Assembly: GCF_008180415.1 (NCBI RefSeq)
Contig: NZ_VTEI01000023.1
Coordinates: forward strand, 1 to 39,471
Length of the DNA stretch: 39,471 nucleotides
Reading direction: 5' to 3'
Origin: Rossellomorea vietnamensis
GTDB taxonomy: Bacteria > Bacillota > Bacilli > Bacillales > Bacillaceae_B
Under the pieces are notes generated by a model. That model was not told the DNA's origin. It made no database searches and worked only from the letters and a program-made list of their open reading frames with translations. The position numbers were made by a program, and so were the translations under genes. Every line of letters starts with the position of its first letter. Position 1 is the first letter of the stretch. Below, in pieces: positions 7,643-15,666 of the stretch.

Positions 7643-7951
7643 ATGAATCATTCACTTCAAATGTATATTCAATACGAGATCAAAGAGTCGTACATTGAGC
7701 AATATCAGCAATTAATGAAGGACATCTTTTCAACACTGTCGTTGTACGAAGCGGGCGATATTGAATGGATGTCGTCGCCAGGAAGTCCCTCTTCTTTTAC
7801 AGAGGTAATTACCCTGCCGACAGAATCTCATTACCATGCTTTAAAGAGACTCAGGACATCGGATGAGCACCCTCTCTTCGGTATGCTTGATGACTGCATC
7901 TCCGGTGGACTAGAGCAAATGGTATGCTTCGGGTTAAAAAAGACTTTATGA
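7643..7951 (+). CDS. Conserved hypothetical protein, possible dimeric alpha-beta barrel
   Basis: A 102-residue protein I do not recognise by name. It starts MNHSLQMYIQYEIKESYIEQ and ends GGLEQMVCFGLKKTL. The alternation of strand (MYIQYEI), helix (YIEQYQQLMKDIFSTL), strands and a second helix (HYHALKRLRTSDEHPLF) resembles a ferredoxin-like dimeric barrel, as in antibiotic-biosynthesis monooxygenase-like proteins; this is inference only. AAAAGGAG precedes ATG 7643. It is transcribed with mutY, 128 bp upstream of it. Confidence 0.7.
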   Translation: MNHSLQMYIQYEIKESYIEQYQQLMKDIFSTLSLYEAGDIEWMSSPGSPSSFTEVITLPTESHYHALKRLRTSDEHPLFGMLDDCISGGLEQMVCFGLKKTL

Positions 7952-8037
7952 AAAGGTGTCAATGCTTTAATTAAGGCGCACTTGCTGCGATTACAATAAT
8001 TAAAAATGGGCAGTAAAAGTTGTTTTAGTATTATATA

Positions 8038-8054
8038 TTCCCTCAATAAGGGAA
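8038..8054. promoter_or_regulatory. Inverted repeat in the mutY leader
   Basis: TTCCCT and AGGGAA separated by five bases, 25 bp before the mutY start. It may be an operator or a small leader hairpin. Confidence 0.3.
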
Positions 8055-8079
8055 GGTTTAACATCTTGGAGGTACAAAA

Positions 8080-9186
8080 GTGGAGAATAATCCTTTAACA
8101 AGTTTAGAAGAAATTGACATAGAAGCATTCAAACAAGATCTCCTGAACTGGTTCACGGCCGAGCAAAGGCAGCTTCCCTGGAGAGAAGACAGCGATCCCT
8201 ATAAGGTTTGGGTATCTGAAATCATGCTTCAGCAGACAAGAGTAGATACCGTAATCCCTTATTTCCTTAATTTTATCAGCAAATTTCCAACAATTGAAGC
8301 GCTGGCCTCAGCAGATGAAGAAGACGTACTGAAAGCCTGGGAAGGGCTTGGGTATTATTCCCGCGCAAGAAACCTTCAATCCGCTGTAAAAGAAGTAAGG
8401 GATTCGTATGGGGGCATAGTGCCATCAGAACCAAAAGAAATTTCAAAGCTTAAGGGAGTAGGCCCATATACGGCCGGTGCCATCTTAAGTATTGCATACG
8501 GAAAACCCGAACCTGCAGTGGATGGAAATGTTATGAGGGTCTTGTCGCGGATTCTGACCATCTGGGAGGATATCGCCAAGCCGTCTTCCAGAAAAGTCTT
8601 TGAAGAGGCAGTGCGAAAACTTATCTCTCACGAAAATCCATCTTACTTTAATCAGGCGTTAATGGAACTCGGAGCTCTCATCTGTACACCTACATCTCCT
8701 AAATGCCTGCTGTGCCCTGTTAGGGAACATTGCAGCGCATTCCATGAAGGCGTTCAGGACACCCTTCCGGTCAAAACAAAAAAGAAAAGTGTCAAGAAGC
8801 TTCAAATGGCGGCGGTTGTCTTGAAATATGAAGACGGAAACTATCTGATTCATAAGCGCTCTTCAAACGGCCTTTTGGCGAATTTATGGGAATTTCCGAA
8901 CTGTGAAGTGGATTCGTTTGGTTCACAGCGGAAACAGCTCGAAAATTTCCTGAAAGAAGAGTTTGGAGTGGAAGCGAACATAGAAAATGGCCTTCTCACT
9001 AAAATTCAGCATATATTCTCGCACCTGGTGTGGGATATAGATATCTATGTTGGTGTCATAAAGAACATCGGAGAAATTCCAGATGGATTGAGAGTGGTTG
9101 ATGAAGAGGAAATGAATAAGTTTGCCTTTCCGGTTTCACATCAGAAAATTTGGAAGAGTTATAAGGAAAACTGCCTTGAAAAATGA
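8080..9186 (+). CDS. mutY: MutY, adenine DNA glycosylase
   Basis: A 368-residue MutY. It removes adenine mispaired with 8-oxoguanine and so prevents G:C to T:A mutations. Visible features: SEIMLQQT with the general acid Glu47, the helix-hairpin-helix LKGVGPYTAGA (124-134), catalytic Asp148 in AVDGNVMR, and the 4Fe-4S ligands Cys202, Cys209, Cys212 and Cys218 with the standard C-X6-C-X2-C-X5-C spacing. The C-terminal part (about 240-360) is the MutT-like 8-oxoG recognition domain. Start is GTG 8080 with TTGGAGG upstream. All key residues are present. Confidence 0.96.
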   Translation: MENNPLTSLEEIDIEAFKQDLLNWFTAEQRQLPWREDSDPYKVWVSEIMLQQTRVDTVIPYFLNFISKFPTIEALASADEEDVLKAWEGLGYYSRARNLQSAVKEVRDSYGGIVPSEPKEISKLKGVGPYTAGAILSIAYGKPEPAVDGNVMRVLSRILTIWEDIAKPSSRKVFEEAVRKLISHENPSYFNQALMELGALICTPTSPKCLLCPVREHCSAFHEGVQDTLPVKTKKKSVKKLQMAAVVLKYEDGNYLIHKRSSNGLLANLWEFPNCEVDSFGSQRKQLENFLKEEFGVEANIENGLLTKIQHIFSHLVWDIDIYVGVIKNIGEIPDGLRVVDEEEMNKFAFPVSHQKIWKSYKENCLEK

Positions 9187-9253
9187 ATTCAAAGCAGTTT
9201 GATTTTTGAAGCTTTGATATTGGATAGTAAGAAGTGTCGAAAATAGTCGGAAA

Positions 9254-9364
9254 GTCGATAAATCGTCAGTTTCGCTGATAAAATCCCAAAAGCGCCGATA
9301 AACTCATCAATGCCGTCGATAAATGAATAACTTCCGCCGAAAAGACACCGATCTTCGCTGAAAC
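9254..9364. repeat. Six-copy degenerate repeat, 20-21 bp period
   Basis: G[CT][CT]GATAAA-like cores (the last two copies read GCCGAAAA and GCTGAAAC) start at 9254, 9274, 9294, 9315, 9336 and 9357. They fill the 225-bp gap between mutY and yfhS, which otherwise holds nothing I can name. There is no clear hairpin. Confidence 0.6.
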
Positions 9365-9411
9365 ACAGGGTCACAGCATACCGGTTTGCCTAATCAGGCT
9401 GTGCCGCAACA

Positions 9412-9636
9412 TTAATCATAAGTGACTTTTGTTCCATGTGCCGCGTCGGCTTCATTACGTGTAAGACCGCCGCGGTTTTCTATTTCTTCAACGATTTCCC
9501 TGTGAATGGTTTGTCCTTCCGAGTTCAAATAGGGAACCATCTGCTGAAGGGAATGGTGAAAAAAGGCAAGCTCACTTTTATCCCACTCGGTTTTAGGCAT
9601 CATCGAGAGCTCTGTCATATCTCTGCCAACATACAT
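9412..9636 (-). CDS. yfhS: YfhS family protein
   Basis: A 74-residue acidic protein starting MYVGRDMTELSMMPKTEW, with FFHHSLQQMVPYLNSEG in the middle and NEADAAHGTKVTYD at the end. Length and these blocks agree with my memory of B. subtilis YfhS, whose role is unknown. AAGGAGG precedes ATG 9636. It is divergent from fabL and convergent with mutY, in the B. subtilis position. Confidence 0.82.
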   Translation of the reverse strand: MYVGRDMTELSMMPKTEWDKSELAFFHHSLQQMVPYLNSEGQTIHREIVEEIENRGGLTRNEADAAHGTKVTYD

Positions 9637-9684
9637 AATGATTTTTCCTCCTTATTGTCAGTCAACATAGTTTCTCTGTAAACG

Positions 9685-9713
9685 TTGTCGATTATGCCAG
9701 TTAAGGATAAAAT
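9685..9713 (+). promoter_or_regulatory. Candidate fabL promoter
   Basis: TTGTCG (9685-9690), 17 bases, TAAAAT (9708-9713). A one-mismatch cre-like sequence TGTAAACGTTGTCG (9677-9690) overlaps the -35 box. Confidence 0.4.
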
Positions 9714-9741
9714 GAAATTTATCAGAAAGGGGACTTAAAAC

Positions 9742-10491
9742 ATGAATAATAAAGTAGCGCTAGTAACAGGAAGCAGCAGGGGTGTCGGCAAAGCGCTGGC
9801 CCTGAAATTGGCCGGGGCGGGCTATGATATTGTCGTCAACTATGCACGCAGCAAGAAAGCGGCATTGGAAACAGCAGAAGAAATTGAGAAGCTTGGAAGA
9901 AAAGCACTGGTCGTGAGAGCAAATGTAGGTGATGTAGCAAAAATCAAAACAATGTTCCAGACCATAAATGAAGAATTCGGAAGGCTGGACGTTTTTATCA
10001 ATAATGCGGCATCAGGTGTCCTGAGGCCTGCAATGGAGCTTGAAGAGTCTCACTGGGACTGGACGATGAATATCAACAGCAAAGCACTTCTGTTCTGTGC
10101 ACAGGAAGCTGCAAAATTGATGAACAAGGAAACTGGCGGCAAAATCGTCAGCATTAGTTCATTGGGATCTATCCGTTATCTGGATAACTACACAACGGTC
10201 GGAGTGTCCAAAGCAGCGGTAGAAGCTTTGACGCGCTACCTGGCAGTGGAACTTTCCAAGGAAAATATCGTGGTCAATGCGGTTTCAGGCGGAGCCGTCG
10301 ATACAGATGCACTTACACATTTCCCTAATCGCGAAGAACTGCTTGAAGACGCACGAACCAAGACTCCAGCAGGCCGCATGGTCGAAATAGAGGATCTTGT
10401 AAATGCGGTAATGTTCCTTGTTTCAGAGGATGCTTCCATGATCCGCGGGCAGACAATTATTGTGGATGGAGGCCGTTCTCTTTTAGTATAA
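9742..10491 (+). CDS. fabL: FabL, enoyl-ACP reductase III (NADPH)
   Basis: A 249-residue SDR-type enoyl-acyl carrier protein reductase, the last step of each fatty acid elongation cycle. The cofactor motif TGSSRGVGK is at 9-17, FINNAASG at 85-92, and the active site is Tyr150-X6-Lys157 in NYTTVGVSK, the wide spacing typical of enoyl-ACP reductases rather than the YxxxK of classical SDRs. The C-terminus MIRGQTIIVDGGRSLLV matches FabL. AGAAAGGGG precedes ATG 9742. Position before sspE matches B. subtilis ygaA/fabL. Confidence 0.93.
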   Translation: MNNKVALVTGSSRGVGKALALKLAGAGYDIVVNYARSKKAALETAEEIEKLGRKALVVRANVGDVAKIKTMFQTINEEFGRLDVFINNAASGVLRPAMELEESHWDWTMNINSKALLFCAQEAAKLMNKETGGKIVSISSLGSIRYLDNYTTVGVSKAAVEALTRYLAVELSKENIVVNAVSGGAVDTDALTHFPNREELLEDARTKTPAGRMVEIEDLVNAVMFLVSEDASMIRGQTIIVDGGRSLLV

Positions 10492-10584
10492 GCTCTTTAG
10501 CTGGCTGCTGAAAAAAAATGCTTATTTTTTTGGAATAGTAATTCACCACCTTGGTTACATTAACAAGCGTGGAGGTGATTACAA

Positions 10585-10758
10585 ATGGCAAAACGTAACG
10601 AAACTCAATCAGGTACTAACGTACAACACGTTAAACAACAAAATGCTCAAGCTCAAGGACAAGCTGGCCAATACGGTGCTGAGTTTGCTTCTGAGACAGA
10701 CGTACAACAAGTTAGACAACAAAACGCTCAATCTCAAGCTAAAAAAGGTCAAAACTAA
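10585..10758 (+). CDS. sspE: Gamma-type small acid-soluble spore protein
   Basis: A 57-residue, Gln/Asn-rich SASP with two internal repeats: TNVQHVKQQNAQAQ and TDVQQVRQQNAQSQ. Between them is EFASET, the cleavage site of the germination protease GPR. Gamma SASPs do not bind DNA; they are an amino-acid store in the spore core. GGAGGTG precedes ATG 10585. Expression should be forespore-specific; a weak sigma G-like pair (GAATA and CATTAA) lies upstream but with non-ideal spacing. A terminator follows at once. Confidence 0.95.
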   Translation: MAKRNETQSGTNVQHVKQQNAQAQGQAGQYGAEFASETDVQQVRQQNAQSQAKKGQN

Positions 10759-10771
10759 GAACTTACTTAAG

Positions 10772-10807
10772 AAAAGGCATCCTGTACAGATTACAGGGTG
10801 TCTTTTT
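10772..10807 (+). terminator. Terminator of sspE
   Basis: GGCATCCTGTA pairs with TACAGGGTGTC (one G-T pair) and is followed by TTTTT. Confidence 0.85.
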
Positions 10808-10860
10808 CTGTGTTTTCTGCCTCCCTGCTAAAAAAACCGACTGATTGTGAGCTTCTGGGG

Positions 10861-11976
10861 TACATGGGTGTCGTGAAAAGAGGGGAGATATGTATTCAGA
10901 GTAGGCGTGTGGGTACATGAGTGCTCGGGAAAGAGGAGAGATATGTACCCAGAGCCGGGGTGTGGGTACATGAGTGACCGTGAAAGAGAGGGATATGTAC
11001 CCAGAGCCGGTGTGTGGGTACATGAGTGTCGTGAAAAGAGGGGAGACGTGTACCCAGAGCCAGCTTGTGAGTACATGAGTGCTCGGTAAAAAGAGGAGAT
11101 GTGTATCCAGAGCCGGCGTGTGGATACATGAGTGACCGTGAAAGAGAGGGATATGTACCCAGAGCCGGCGTGTGGGTACATGAGTCCTCGGGAACGAAGA
11201 GAGATATGTACTCAGAGCCGGCGTGTGGGTACATGAGTGAGGTGAAAAGAGGGGAGACGTGTACCCAGAGCCAGCTTGTGAGTACATGAGTGCTCGGTAA
11301 AAAGAGGAGATGTGTATCCAGAGCCGGCGTGTGGATACATGAGTGAGGTGAAAAGAGGGAAGACGTGTACCCAGAGCCAGCTTGTGAGTACATGAGTGCT
11401 CGGTAAAAAGGGGAGATATGTATCCAGAGCCGGCGTGTGGGTACATGAGTGACCGTGAAAGAGGAGAGATATGTATCCAGAGCCGGCGTGTGGGTACATG
11501 AGTGAGGTGAAAAGAGGGGAGACGTGTACCCAGAGCCAGCTTGTGAGTACATGAGTGCTCGGTAAAAAGGAGGGATATGTACCCAGAGCCGGCGTGTGGG
11601 TACATGAGGGTCGTGAAAAGAGGGGAGATATGTATCCAGAGTAGGTGTGCGGGTACATGAGTGAGGTGAAAAGAGGAGAGATGTGTATCCAGAGCGGGCG
11701 TGTGGGTACATGAGTGTCGTGAAAAGAGGGGAGATATGTATCCAGAGTAGGTGTGTGGGTACATGAGTGCTCGGTAAAAAGAGGAGATGTGTATCCAGAG
11801 CCGGCGTGTGGATACATGAGTGACCGTGAAAGAGAGGGATATGTACCCAGAGCCGGCGTGTGGGTACATGAGTGTCGTGAAAAGAGGGGAGATATGTATC
11901 CAGAGTAGGCGTGTGGGTACATGAGTAGTGTGAAAAAAGTGGAGATATGTATCCAGAGCCAGCCTATAGATACATG
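10861..11976. repeat. Tandem array of 21 hairpin units, 52-53 bp each
   Basis: TACATG recurs 22 times from 10861 to 11971; nearly every spacing is 53, a few are 52. Each unit is a hairpin, TGTACCC / GGGTACA around CAGAGCCGGCGTGT-like loops, plus a linker of about 20 bases. Five units have perfect TGTACCC/GGGTACA arms, three have changed both arms to TGTATCC/GGATACA, eight carry T-G pairs, and five have one C-A mismatch. Linkers fall into about four types (TCGTGAAAAG, CTCGGTAAAA, ACCGTGAAAG, AGGTGAAAAG) that recur in mixed order. The minus strand is free of stops for long stretches in all frames, which is a by-product of the repeat. Confidence 0.95.
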
Positions 11977-12150
11977 AGTGACCGTAAAAGAGTGGAGATA
12001 TGTATCAAATACGATTACTACATACGTAAGTTGATTGGCGAATTAATAAGCGACAAAGAAACTCTTTTAGCGACAGAACTAGTCAAAGGAATTTACATAC
12101 AGGCAAAGAATACTAATTAAGAAAGATTACTGTGAGGGCAGGTGCATGAA

Positions 12151-12402
12151 GTGTCACAATTTAATAAACTTATTACCGATCAGTTGAAGACGATGGATAA
12201 ACTTCTTTTTCTCCAATCAGAGATAGAACGATGCCAGGAAATCGAAAAGGAACTGGCGGAGCTTCAGCAGCAATCGAAACTAGAATCAATTCATAAGGAA
12301 ATCAAGGAAATGAAAGAAGAGCTTAAGGGGATTCAGAAGGAATTTCAGGATCAAACGAATGAAGTGATTCAAATGTATTCTGAAGAAAAGGTCATGGTTT
12401 AA
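12151..12402 (+). CDS. ygaB: YgaB family coiled-coil protein
   Basis: An 83-residue protein that is almost entirely charged helix. It begins SQFNKLITDQLKTMDKLLFL after the start and contains LQSEIERCQEIEKELAEL; heptads of Leu/Ile run over about residues 15-75, so a coiled coil is likely. The N-terminal half agrees with my memory of B. subtilis YgaB, function unknown. Start chosen as GTG 12151, with AGGTG six bases upstream; GTG 12142 in the same frame sits too close to GAGGG. It lies between the repeat array and ntdP. Confidence 0.8.
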   Translation: MSQFNKLITDQLKTMDKLLFLQSEIERCQEIEKELAELQQQSKLESIHKEIKEMKEELKGIQKEFQDQTNEVIQMYSEEKVMV

Positions 12403-12415
12403 TAACAAGAGTATT

Positions 12416-12446
12416 TCAAAGCCGCTGTTATGCAGAGGCTTTTTTC
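12416..12446 (+). terminator. Likely terminator of ygaB
   Basis: AAAGCC and GGCTTT arms with a partly paired interior, followed by TTTTTTC. The rest of 12447-12812 has no supported gene. Confidence 0.55.
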
Positions 12447-12750
12447 TTTGCGGGAAATCGAGTAATCGGTGAACAGCATTCTTTCATTACCTCAGCGGCC
12501 CAATTTTACTTTTTGCGCAAACATCATGGAATCATGAAACCGGAGAATCGATGCGTGAGAAAAAGCCCCGCAGACAACGTAACCATCATACGGAAAATCA
12601 AAATGCCTGCATCCTCCGCCTGTCTATTCTCCTCCAATCACAGTTAAAAAAGCGAGCAAATCAACCTGGAAATCGATGTTTTTCATCTCCAAAAGGGAAC
12701 ACTCTTCGCAAAAACATGCCTCTTTTGTTTTAAAATTATTCTCAAAACGT

Positions 12751-12756
12751 TATAAT
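12751..12756 (+). promoter_or_regulatory. Candidate -10 box of ntdP
   Basis: TATAAT 57 bp before the ATG; the -35 region is AT-rich and not clear. Confidence 0.4.
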
Positions 12757-12812
12757 AATAAAATAGACCTAACAGATTAGCGGAATATTCTGCAGGAAGG
12801 CAGGGGAGACTG

Positions 12813-13343
12813 ATGGCGGTTCCCAGTGAAGGGCAACCAATACAAATACATAGTTACAAGCATGATGGCAAGATTCATCGTGTATGGAATGAACTGACAG
12901 TACTAAAAGGGACGAGAAATCTTGTGATCGGGGGAAACGACCGGACGATGGTGACCGAATCGGACGGAAGGACATGGATTACCCGTGAACCGGCCATCTG
13001 TTATTTTCATGCAGAGCTTTGGTTTAATATTATTTGCATGATTCGCGAAGATGGAATTTATTATTACTGCAATCTGAGTTCACCTTTTGTTTATGATCAT
13101 GAAGCGTTGAAATATATAGACTATGATCTGGATATCAAGGTTTTCCCGGATATGACCTATACTCTGCTTGATGAGGATGAGTATGAACAGCACAGGAAAC
13201 AGATGGGATATCCAGATGTCATTGATCACATTTTAAAAAGAAATGTGGACAAGCTTGTCCGCTGGATCAGGCAGCGGAAAGGCCCTTTTGCTCCCGATTT
13301 CATTGATGTCTGGTATGAAAGGTTTCTTTATCACAGGAAATAA
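12813..13343 (+). CDS. ntdP: Nucleoside tri-/diphosphate phosphatase (YgaC, DUF402)
   Basis: A 176-residue DUF402 protein, the same length as B. subtilis YgaC. Family members hydrolyse nucleoside tri- and diphosphates using divalent metal. Key segments are HDGKIHRVWNE (about 17-27), an acidic strand IREDGIYYYCNL (about 78-89) and YIDYDLDIKVFPD (about 101-113), which holds the conserved Asp residues that bind metal in the fold. The ribosome site GGGGAG precedes ATG 12813. It has its own terminator before ygaD. Confidence 0.88.
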   Translation: MAVPSEGQPIQIHSYKHDGKIHRVWNELTVLKGTRNLVIGGNDRTMVTESDGRTWITREPAICYFHAELWFNIICMIREDGIYYYCNLSSPFVYDHEALKYIDYDLDIKVFPDMTYTLLDEDEYEQHRKQMGYPDVIDHILKRNVDKLVRWIRQRKGPFAPDFIDVWYERFLYHRK

Positions 13344-13383
13344 GAAAGAGTATATGGCCGGTTATATGACTGCATAATGCAGT

Positions 13384-13417
13384 AAACCTGTTGGGCTTGA
13401 TTCAACAGGTTTTTTTA
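13384..13417 (+). terminator. Terminator of ntdP
   Basis: AAACCTGTTG / CAACAGGTTT around an eight-base loop, followed by a T-run. Confidence 0.88.
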
Positions 13418-13456
13418 TTGTGTACAAGGGAAAAATACGGAAAGGAGGATGAATGA

Positions 13457-15205
13457 ATGGACAGTATTAAACGTTTTATGCAATTTGTTAAACCTTATAA
13501 ATTTCAGATTATCGGTACACTCTTAATCGGAATTATAAAATTTTCGATACCTTTACTCATACCTATATTAATACAGTATGTTATAGATGATATCGTCGGA
13601 AGCGATTCAATGTCCAGCGGAGAAAAGACGGATCAGCTGTTGATGATTATGGGAGCCATGGTTGTCATCTTTGTCATCGTTCGTCCGCCAGTTGAATATT
13701 ACAGACAGTATTTTGCCCAGTGGACGGGAAGCAAGATCCTCTATGATCTGCGGGACAAGCTGTTCAGCCATACACAAAAGCTGAGTTTTAAATACTACTC
13801 TAACACAAGAGCGGGAGAGATTATTTCCAGAGTCATCAATGATGTGGAGCAGACGAAGAATTTTGTCATCACGGGCTTGATGAACTTATGGCTGGATGTA
13901 GCGACCATCATCATTGCTCTTGCGATTATGTTTACATATGATGTAGGACTGACATTGGTGTCACTGATCGCTTTTCCATTTTACGCCATTTCAGTGAAGT
14001 ATTTTTTCGGCAATCTGCGAAAGCTTACCAGAGACCGTTCCCAGGCACTTGCAGAAGTGCAAAGCTACCTCCATGAGAGGGTGCAGGGAATGTCAGTGAT
14101 CAAAAGCTTTGCTCTTGAAGATCATGAGCAGAACCATTTCAGGGGCCACAACAGCCACTTCCTGGATAAAGCCCTGAAACAGACGAGTTGGAATGCCAAG
14201 GCATTTGCGGTCGTTAATACGATTACGGACATCGCTCCGTTAATTGTTATTGGTTATGCAGGGCTGCAAGTAATTAACGAGGACCTGACTATAGGTGTCA
14301 TGGCTGCGTTTATTGCTTATGTCGACAGACTCTATAATCCGCTCAGAAGGCTTGTGAACTCTTCCACTACACTTACTCAATCTATTGCCTCTATGGACAG
14401 GGTCTTTGAGTTCATGGATGAAAAATATGACATTAAGGATGAACCGGGTGCGGTGGAATGTAAGAATGTCAAAGGGGAAATTATCTTTGATAAAGTCCAC
14501 TTTCAATACAACGAAAAGGATGAAGAGGTCCTTCGCAATATTGATTTGACAATACCGGCTGGAGAAACGGTGGCTCTCGTAGGAATGAGCGGCGGAGGGA
14601 AATCTTCCCTTGTCAGCCTGATCCCGCGTTTCTATGATGTGAGCCGCGGCCGAATCAAGCTGGATGGAAAAAATATAAAGGACTACCAGGTGCAAAGCCT
14701 GCGTGAAAACATCGGAATGGTTCTTCAAGATAATATTCTATTCAGTGAGTCTGTTAAAGAAAACATCCTGTTTGGAAATCCTGATGCATCTGATGAAGAA
14801 GTGATTGCAGCTGCTAAAGCGGCGAATGCACATGACTTTATTATCAGCCTTCCAGAAGGCTATGACACCAAGGTTGGTGAACGGGGAGTGAAGCTTTCAG
14901 GAGGGCAGAAGCAGAGGGTGGCTATAGCGCGTGTATTCTTAAAAAATCCGCCAATCCTTATCTTGGACGAAGCGACTTCTGCTCTTGATTTGGAGAGTGA
15001 ACATCTCATTCAGGAGGCAATGGAGAAGCTTGCGAAAGACAGGACGACTTTCATTGTCGCCCATAGACTCTCAACTATCACTCATGCCGATAGAATCATT
15101 CACCTTGAGTATGGTGAGATAGCTGAGATGGGTACTCATACAGAACTCATGAAGCGGAAAGGGCACTACTATAAGCTGTTTCAGGTGCAGCAGCTCGATC
15201 AATAA
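13457..15205 (+). CDS. ygaD: ABC exporter, fused permease-ATPase (YgaD)
   Basis: A 582-residue type IV ABC exporter half-transporter. Six transmembrane helices span about residues 15-300; the nucleotide-binding domain follows with Walker A GMSGGGKSS (about 375-383), signature LSGGQKQRVAIAR and Walker B ILILDEATSALD, then the His switch VAHRLST. It should work as a homodimer that exports lipids or drugs; the substrate is unknown. Start is ATG 13457, with AAAGGAGG upstream. A strong terminator follows. Position next to ntdP matches B. subtilis ygaC-ygaD. Confidence 0.9.
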   Translation: MDSIKRFMQFVKPYKFQIIGTLLIGIIKFSIPLLIPILIQYVIDDIVGSDSMSSGEKTDQLLMIMGAMVVIFVIVRPPVEYYRQYFAQWTGSKILYDLRDKLFSHTQKLSFKYYSNTRAGEIISRVINDVEQTKNFVITGLMNLWLDVATIIIALAIMFTYDVGLTLVSLIAFPFYAISVKYFFGNLRKLTRDRSQALAEVQSYLHERVQGMSVIKSFALEDHEQNHFRGHNSHFLDKALKQTSWNAKAFAVVNTITDIAPLIVIGYAGLQVINEDLTIGVMAAFIAYVDRLYNPLRRLVNSSTTLTQSIASMDRVFEFMDEKYDIKDEPGAVECKNVKGEIIFDKVHFQYNEKDEEVLRNIDLTIPAGETVALVGMSGGGKSSLVSLIPRFYDVSRGRIKLDGKNIKDYQVQSLRENIGMVLQDNILFSESVKENILFGNPDASDEEVIAAAKAANAHDFIISLPEGYDTKVGERGVKLSGGQKQRVAIARVFLKNPPILILDEATSALDLESEHLIQEAMEKLAKDRTTFIVAHRLSTITHADRIIHLEYGEIAEMGTHTELMKRKGHYYKLFQVQQLDQ

Positions 15206-15367
15206 CACTCCATTTACGCAGTGTGGAATCTCTCAAATTCTATTCTGTTTCGCTTTTTTTGCCGGCTGTCAGGTGAACTTTTCTGGATTTAAGACAGCAT
15301 TCAACAATTAATCCGAATGAACTAAATTTATACTTCAAAATTAAACTGCAAAATTGTAGATGATGTT

Positions 15368-15398
15368 AAAGCTGGATCCATAGAGATCCAGCTTTTTT
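15368..15398 (+). terminator. Terminator downstream of ygaD
   Basis: AAAGCTGGATC and GATCCAGCTTT pair, followed by TTTT. It lies 160 bp after the stop; nothing else is evident in that gap. Confidence 0.8.
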
Positions 15399-15500
15399 GT
15401 CGTCTAAACATACAGCGTTTGGCGAATTTTTACTATTCATGTTTTATAAGTGAGAATGATGTCGAAAAAGAAGTTCATTTAAAATAATCTCATTTAAACA

Positions 15501-15547
15501 GGAGGTAAAAAGATTTAGGTAAAAATACCCATTAATATTATATTAAT
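15501..15547 (+). promoter_or_regulatory. Orphan ribosome site and AT-rich palindrome before the peptide transporter operon
   Basis: AGGAGGT at 15500-15506 is not followed by any start codon in range. ATTAATA TTA TATTAAT (15531-15547) is a perfect dyad that could be an operator. Function unknown. Confidence 0.35.
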
Positions 15548-15569
15548 ATATATGAATAAATATTTACTA

Positions 15570-15597
15570 TTGATTCTTTTTTTTGGCTATGTATAAT
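15570..15597 (+). promoter_or_regulatory. Promoter of the oligopeptide transporter operon
   Basis: TTGATT (15570-15575), 16 bases, TATAAT (15592-15597), about 70 bp before the first start codon. Confidence 0.6.
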
Positions 15598-15666
15598 AAG
15601 TTACAAGTATATGTCAGAAATATTATAAAATTCTAAATTGTTTTATTGAACAGGGGGGTTATAGAG

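Noticed and set aside
9677..9690. cre site at the fabL promoter
   Set aside because: One base differs at the conserved end and CcpA control of fabL is not known to me; kept only as a remark.
10763..11922. Three overlapping long minus-strand reading frames in the repeat array (up to 368 codons)
   Set aside because: They follow the repeat in all three frames because the unit has no stop on that strand, 53 is not a multiple of three, and no ribosome site is seen. The translated text (HVPTRRLWIHI and similar) is a repeat artefact.
10861..11976. CRISPR array
   Set aside because: The spacers are themselves recurring cassettes of about four types, the repeat is variable, and there are no cas genes.
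12551..12733. Small reading frame of 60 codons before ntdP
   Set aside because: There is a weak GGAGA site, but the composition is erratic and it resembles no family. Not enough to call it.
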